From Phoronis australis (lineage: Eukaryota > Phoronida > Phoronidae), in the NCBI GenBank assembly GCA_002633005.1, contig NMRA01000010.1:207846-271845 (forward strand): a stretch of DNA of 64,000 bases. Reading direction: 5' to 3'. Position numbers and translations under genes: made by a program. This document shows, piece by piece, positions 60,001 through 64,000 of the stretch; position 1 is the first letter of the stretch, and each line of letters opens with the position of its first letter. Below the pieces are notes generated by a model. It saw only the letters and a program-made list of their open reading frames with translations. It was not told where the DNA came from and did not search any database.

Positions 60001-62378
60001 TAAGAGATTATATTCTTCTGTTGAGCAGGGATTTCAAATAGTTTATTCCATCACGACCTCGTCTTTGTTTCAAGGAATATAGTTAGCATACTGTGTGTCC
60101 TTGAAAATGAACAAAATTAATGAGTTTTTGCAATGAATGTAATTGATAGCACAGCATCATTAAGCAATAATGCAAATTATATGATGATTAATATCTGGGA
60201 AAATGTTTGCACTCTGTACAGTCACACACTTATAATCGGACAAAATGGCCGCAAAATAGACATGGAGACGGCAGAGCACAAGCAGAATTCCATCTCATGA
60301 TGGTTCAGAGGAATCGGAATTCACCATCAGAGTCGCCAGAATGACCGTCCTAACAGTGAAATGGCAATTTGCACAACCCCTTTTGGCAGATAGCACCAGT
60401 ACTTTGTTGAATTGAGCCAGAAGCCACTTTTCAAAATATAGGACCCAATTAAACAGATAAAAACAAACCAAACCCATTACCAGTTTGATGTACCCTTTGA
60501 TTGGATCACTGTTGAAGTTGACTGAAGCCTGATACATTTCACCTGCAGCCATCATGGAAGTGTTGAGTGACAAGTTGGCACAAACCCAGCGCGATCCATC
60601 GGCATCTTTGTGGAACACGATCGACCTTCCCACAATGCTGTGCTGCCCAAACATAGGACTGTTCTCATCATAATAACTGTCTTTGAACGTGTTTTTCCCG
60701 CTCACTTTTCCAAATTTCCCGCTTAAATCACCAACTTCGTACTGATCCGATGTTCCACTACCAGGTGATGGGCTAGTTGAAGGGTCAACTTCAAATGGAT
60801 TGAAATGGCCACCAACACTCGAGGCTGAGCAAGGACTGCTGGATGGCATGGGGACAGGCTTGGAATGTATGTGGTAAGGTCCAGCAAGGCTTTGCAAGTT
60901 TTTCACATCAAGTAAGGTATTTGTGAAGTAGAAAGGGTGCTTTTTCATCATAGTCACATGTCCTGACAGGACAGAAGACCACTGATAAGCTGTGGCATAC
61001 TTGGGATTCAAGGGCAAAATATCAGCACAGGCTAGCCTTGATGCGCCCTTGTTTTCAGCATGAATAGTCAGAGATCTGCCAACAACAGTATTGGATCCAG
61101 TCAGTGGAAGGTTTATATCTGTGTAAAACTTTCGCTTCCAGTTTCCACGTGAATCACCTATGTTCAGGGTTCCACCTTTCATCGAGGAGTCGCCAAGTTC
61201 ACACCGATCGGGATAGAAAGGTGAGCAATCGACACTGTATGGAGCCGCCACGCTTACAAGCCACGGGTTGAAATGACCGCCTACAGAACTGCATCGTCCT
61301 GTGTCACTGTCCATGTCTGCACCAACAGGAGAAACATGAACATGGAAGTTATGTTCATTGGTGATTGTTGTTCCCGAGTGGTGACCTAGCACAGCGTAAA
61401 CCGTCGTCTCTCCAAATGGGTCTTCAGCATTCTGTTGAAAATATATCTGCCCTATGACAGGATATTTGAATGAAGCTACAGCAGTCTTAACCATGCTGTA
61501 GGGCAATGAGATTGTGGCACAAACCCATCTAGAGCCATCACCTTTGTGGATGACGACAGACCGACCCATGACACTGTTACCGAAATAAAGATTCATGTTC
61601 CAGTCAACGACACTGGAAAAGACAAAGTTATCCTTGCTTGCCATTGTGCCATATTTACCACTGAGGTCTCCAACTTCATACTGGTCGGGTGTTCCTACTC
61701 CCGGTGATGGGCTGGCATTGACGTCAACACCAAATGGGTTGAAATGTCCGCTGACTGACGCGCCACTACATACGCTGTCAGTCTTACTCAACCTTGGGGG
61801 GACTGGATATTCATGGATGTGATAACCTGACGCACTACTGCGTAAATTTTTTATATCGCCGCTGACTTCAACTGGGTCAAAAGGTGAATGCTGCCTAAAG
61901 TCCATGCTTCCTTTCACACCATCCATATCAAAGAGTGCTGTTGTATTTCTGCCTTTGAACACTTGAACATCCCCAATGGAGTCCTTTCCAGCAAGGGAAA
62001 CGACAAGTGAGTTGCCGTTAAGATCAGACACAGTTAACTTCGTATCCAGAAAGAATGTTCGGGCTGTTCCAGGCGTAGCAGCAATGGACAAATCACCGTG
62101 TGTCGCAGACAAGTCTCCGTTAGCAATAGTGCTACCGAGTGTGGTGCTGGATGCTTGGCCTGTCTTGATCATCCATTTGGCATCAGTCGAATTCACAGAC
62201 CTGCCATCCGTAAAGTACAGATCTGCCACAATGGTGAGCTCGGGTCCAGCCTGTCGGAAGAAGACGGTTCCACTTATGTATGTCATCATTCGCACCATTG
62301 CCGTTGGCGTGCTGGACTCCCGGGCTTCAATAGTAGCACATGATCTCCCCTCACTGTTCACAAGCAGAAGAGCACGTC
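48073..62378 (-). CDS. Copper-only superoxide dismutase repeat protein, GPI-anchor-like C terminus, 5' end missing
   Basis: Exons in coding order: 62378-60481, 59021-58941, 56613-56494, 55335-55191, 54235-54109, 49733-49612, 48587-48474, 48143-48073 (stop). Phases all join, giving about 892 codons. The first listed exon opens inside the end of one SOD-like domain (GRALLLV...SCATI). It is followed by a degenerate domain lacking the His ligands, then four domains with H-x-H (HIH, HVH, HIH, HVH), GHFNP or PHFNP, GDLSGK-type and GRS...H ligands plus the R-x-x-C end. The zinc-site histidines of classical Cu/Zn SOD are absent. This fits the Cu-only SOD-repeat protein class, thought to act outside the cell on superoxide. 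After the last domain comes an unrecognised stretch of about 80 residues, then a hydrophobic tail (SLVFLTSLMLFYSLL) ending at the stop, like a GPI signal. The signal-peptide exon was not found. Confidence 0.92.
48886..49092 (+). repeat. 24-bp minisatellite, about 8.5 copies
   Basis: The unit CAACACCAGACAACGCTAGTGGAG repeats with few changes from 48886. It lies in the SOD-repeat gene intron between 49612 and 48587. Because 24 is a multiple of three, all frames stay open and give 8-residue peptide repeats (plus: NASGATPD), but no exon context supports translation. Confidence 0.95.
49954..50100 (+). repeat. 30-bp minisatellite, 5 copies
   Basis: Units start at 49954, 49984, 50014, 50044 and about 50071, of the form AATGAACAGTGCCCCCCATAAATCATCAGC (shown by its two halves, AATGAACAGTG and CCCCCATAAATCATC). 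Intronic in the SOD-repeat gene. Confidence 0.9.
50101..51868. other. Intron of the SOD-repeat gene, no exon recognised
   Basis: AT-rich, with a 122-codon ORF at 50899-51267 (plus) that has scattered cysteines but no recognised domain. Confidence 0.4.
51869..52459 (+). repeat. Direct repeat, left copy (about 590 bp)
   Basis: It begins TATGGACTGAGGAAAGTCAG and runs into the first 47-bp unit. Nearly identical to 53512-54100, with single-base changes and small indels (for example CTT/TTT, GACAGAAC/GACACAGAAC). Confidence 0.92.
52410..53114 (+). repeat. 47-bp minisatellite, 15 exact tandem copies
   Basis: The unit opens TGTATTACATGACTCCCATT and ends AGTAGCCATGAATAAT. Fifteen units fill exactly 705 bases with no visible variation, and the run stops at an N (53115). 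A lone variant unit (AGTAGACATG) lies at 54051-54097. It sits in the SOD-repeat gene intron. Confidence 0.97.
53115..53511. other. Junction N and 400 bp of unrelated sequence
   Basis: The N at 53115 marks a join. The following sequence has no partner in the window and separates the array from the second copy of the 590-bp repeat. Confidence 0.6.
53512..54100 (+). repeat. Direct repeat, right copy, with a single 47-bp unit
   Basis: The copy ends 9 bp before SOD exon 54109-54235. See the left copy at 51869. Confidence 0.92.
55865..56058. mobile_element. MITE-like element, copy 2 (inverted relative to 43.8 kb)
   Basis: Reading AACTGACCTATCGCAAGCTCC...CCCGACAAACAA...TTGTTTGTCGGGT...CATCACTCAAAATCCTGGCGATAGTTCAATTA, it matches the inverse of 43793-43977 in order. 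An inner hairpin (ACCCGACAAACAA / TTGTTTGTCGGGT) is present only here. Intronic in the SOD-repeat gene. Confidence 0.8.
56985..57090 (-). repeat. tRNA-derived SINE, copy 2
   Basis: The minus strand reads GCAGTGTGGCCTAGTGGGA (A box), GTGGGTTCGAGTCCCAC (B box, perfect TΨC stem) and then ACACTGCTAGTCCCTTGAATCA. It matches 42525-42610. A 7-base acceptor-like stem (GCAGTGT/ACACTGC) remains, but there are six extra bases after the TΨC arm, so it is not scored as a tRNA gene. Confidence 0.8.
57091..58940 (-). other. Intron of the SOD-repeat gene
   Basis: No extra exon is required, because exons 59021-58941 and 56613-56494 join in phase and complete one SOD domain. A short tandem run (CAACATTAGTGTAACTGT) lies at about 58025-58090. 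Confidence 0.5.
59660..60082 (+). pseudogene. Possible THAP-like fragment on the opposite strand of a SOD intron
   Basis: An ORF of 140 codons has an inner ATG at 59700 giving MASCCVLGCTLYKE...VVLYFPEG, like the first half of a THAP finger (C-x4-C then FP). The C-x2-H half and the following conserved residues are not seen. It could be a decayed insertion or chance. Confidence 0.3.
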
Positions 62379-64000
62379 CTGAAACACTGAATGCTATTAG
62401 TATGCAAGACATTTACAATTAGAATAGTTTTAAAGAAGTACACCATACTTTTTCTGTTTATAACCTTATTCCTTCTACCACAACCCACCAGTTGCATTCC
62501 ATAGAAGAGTACAGGGACTACAATGACTCCATGAACCGTAATTATGGTTATCCAGACATGGACCGAAATAAGCCCATAAATAGAATGGGCGACACAATAG
62601 ACATTAATATAATAATCAGATATTTGTGTTCCAAATACGGTCAGGCTTAGGTCCAGCATCACAATCACAAAGGGGCCAGACAGTGTAGGGGTGCCCGAGA
62701 GTTACCCGTGAATACAGCACTGCCAAAGTGGTTAAGCACTGAATACCAGACCTCCCCCTGGAAACCCTCTCCAGATCCACCCCACAAAACACATGTCACC
62801 TTCCATTTCTCCACGGCATATAGTCACTGTTACAGATGAGCAATATTTCATCATGATAAATGCTGTTGAAAATGAAATAAAATTTTCACATTTATTAAAT
62901 TTTTGATTCAATTAAAATTTAGATAAAATAAAATTTCACTTTTTGCTATGTTGTGTTCTAAATGGACAAATCTTGTTCCTAACGCTTGAACGTGATCCCT
63001 AATGTTGAAATCTCACCAATTTTGTGCAAAAAATTGCCAAAAATTTATTTTTCATGGTCTTAACAGTAAATGACTACTTCCAAATCATTTTGTCTATTGG
63101 TAGCTCAGTCGTACTGAACTTCAGCCTGGTGCTACATAGCGTGAACAAAAAAGTGAAAAAATATATCTCCACTTGTCTGCCATATTGTGTCCTTATCAAG
63201 CGACATACAATTGCTCACAACTTCTAGCTACCAAGAGCAAACAATTGGATGATGCTTTTTGACACCGTTTGAATGCAAGACTAGTGCACTAAAAATAAGT
63301 TTACATGTCATGTTTCTATATTGTTATACGCCACAACAGATATGGTAGACACCAAGTGTCTCTTAAAACATTTGTTATGTTACTTGACAAAGGGTTTTGT
63401 CAGAATCAGCTATAATACTTTATCCATGAAATAAACCTCCTGGGTTTCATTTTTTATTATTTTAGGCATCTAGGACAAATTGTTTTTTCGTAGCCTCAAA
63501 CTTCCCCTCACAGGTATTTCCGAACTGACTTCATCGAAACTGAGACCAATGGATGGTTGTGTGACTTTTAAAATCAAGAACTACCAGTCATTCTGCAGTC
63601 CAATGAGATAGCATAAGGGTGTATAGTGTGCAAAGCAATGTTAATATCTGCTCAGAAAGGTTTCACCGCAGGTGGTTAGTCGGCAGACGATAAGACACAT
63701 GGCAATGCATTGCAAGTCTATACATTACCTACTTTCAGAATCACACAACTGGCCTTACACAGTGTTTCGGAAATCTGCAGCTAAGTCATGGAAACTTTGA
63801 GGTTATGAAATAGCCGAGGTTTTCTGGAAAAAGCTCAGGAGTTTCAAAAGGCCCCATTTCAAAGACTTAAAAATCACTGAATTGTGGGAATCAGCATTTC
63901 ATCACCTGATAACTCTGGGTCTGTGTCTATAACATTGGATATACAGTATTACAAGCAGGAAGGCCAGTTTAAGGTTGTATTTTGTATAGTTCCCGCTATT
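62379..64000. other. Upstream intron of the SOD-repeat gene, no exon recognised
   Basis: It starts (minus strand) with the acceptor TGTTTCAG that defines the large SOD exon. The upstream exon should end in phase 1 and complete the truncated SOD-like domain. I did not find it here. Confidence 0.5.

Overview
This is animal nuclear DNA, most likely from an invertebrate such as a marine deuterostome or lophotrochozoan. Genes are split by introns of 0.1 to 4.5 kb with ordinary splice signals, and there are C2H2 zinc-finger genes, a DEG/ENaC channel, RNase H2 subunit A, many short non-autonomous repeats, microsatellites and minisatellites. Nothing bacterial or viral is seen. The species cannot be named from the sequence. 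Several N bases sit beside homopolymers or repeats and mark assembly gaps.

Layout. (1) 1.7-17.6 kb, plus strand: ten exons of a DEG/ENaC-type sodium channel, from TM1 to the stop codon, all joining in phase. The N-terminal exon was not found. One intron (after exon 5) uses a GC donor. (2) 18.8-20.7 kb and 28.4-30.5 kb, minus strand: two paralogous 11-finger C2H2 proteins. Each has its coding region in one exon behind a 5' UTR splice acceptor and carries an unusual repeated N-terminal region with KQEP motifs. A broken THAP-domain gene lies between them at 22.2-22.5 kb. (3) 31.2-31.85 kb: a probable solo LTR with heat-shock-element-like sites in front of a TATA box. (4) 33-38.6 kb: no gene seen; repeats, an assembly gap and a 1.2-kb block with about 148-bp periodicity. 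(5) 38.83-45.30 kb, plus strand: complete eight-exon RNASEH2A (299 aa) with its introns full of small transposon-like repeats. (6) 48.07-62.38 kb, minus strand: eight exons of a multi-domain copper-only superoxide dismutase repeat protein with a GPI-anchor-like C terminus. The 5' end was not found. RNASEH2A and this gene converge. The last 1.6 kb has no gene I can recognise.

The genes are functionally unrelated: an ion channel, transcription-factor-like proteins, a genome-maintenance nuclease and an extracellular redox protein. The most interesting items are the repeat-bearing zinc-finger pair, the SOD-repeat protein with its unidentified membrane-proximal region, the HSE-rich LTR, and several small repeat families that occur more than once in the window.
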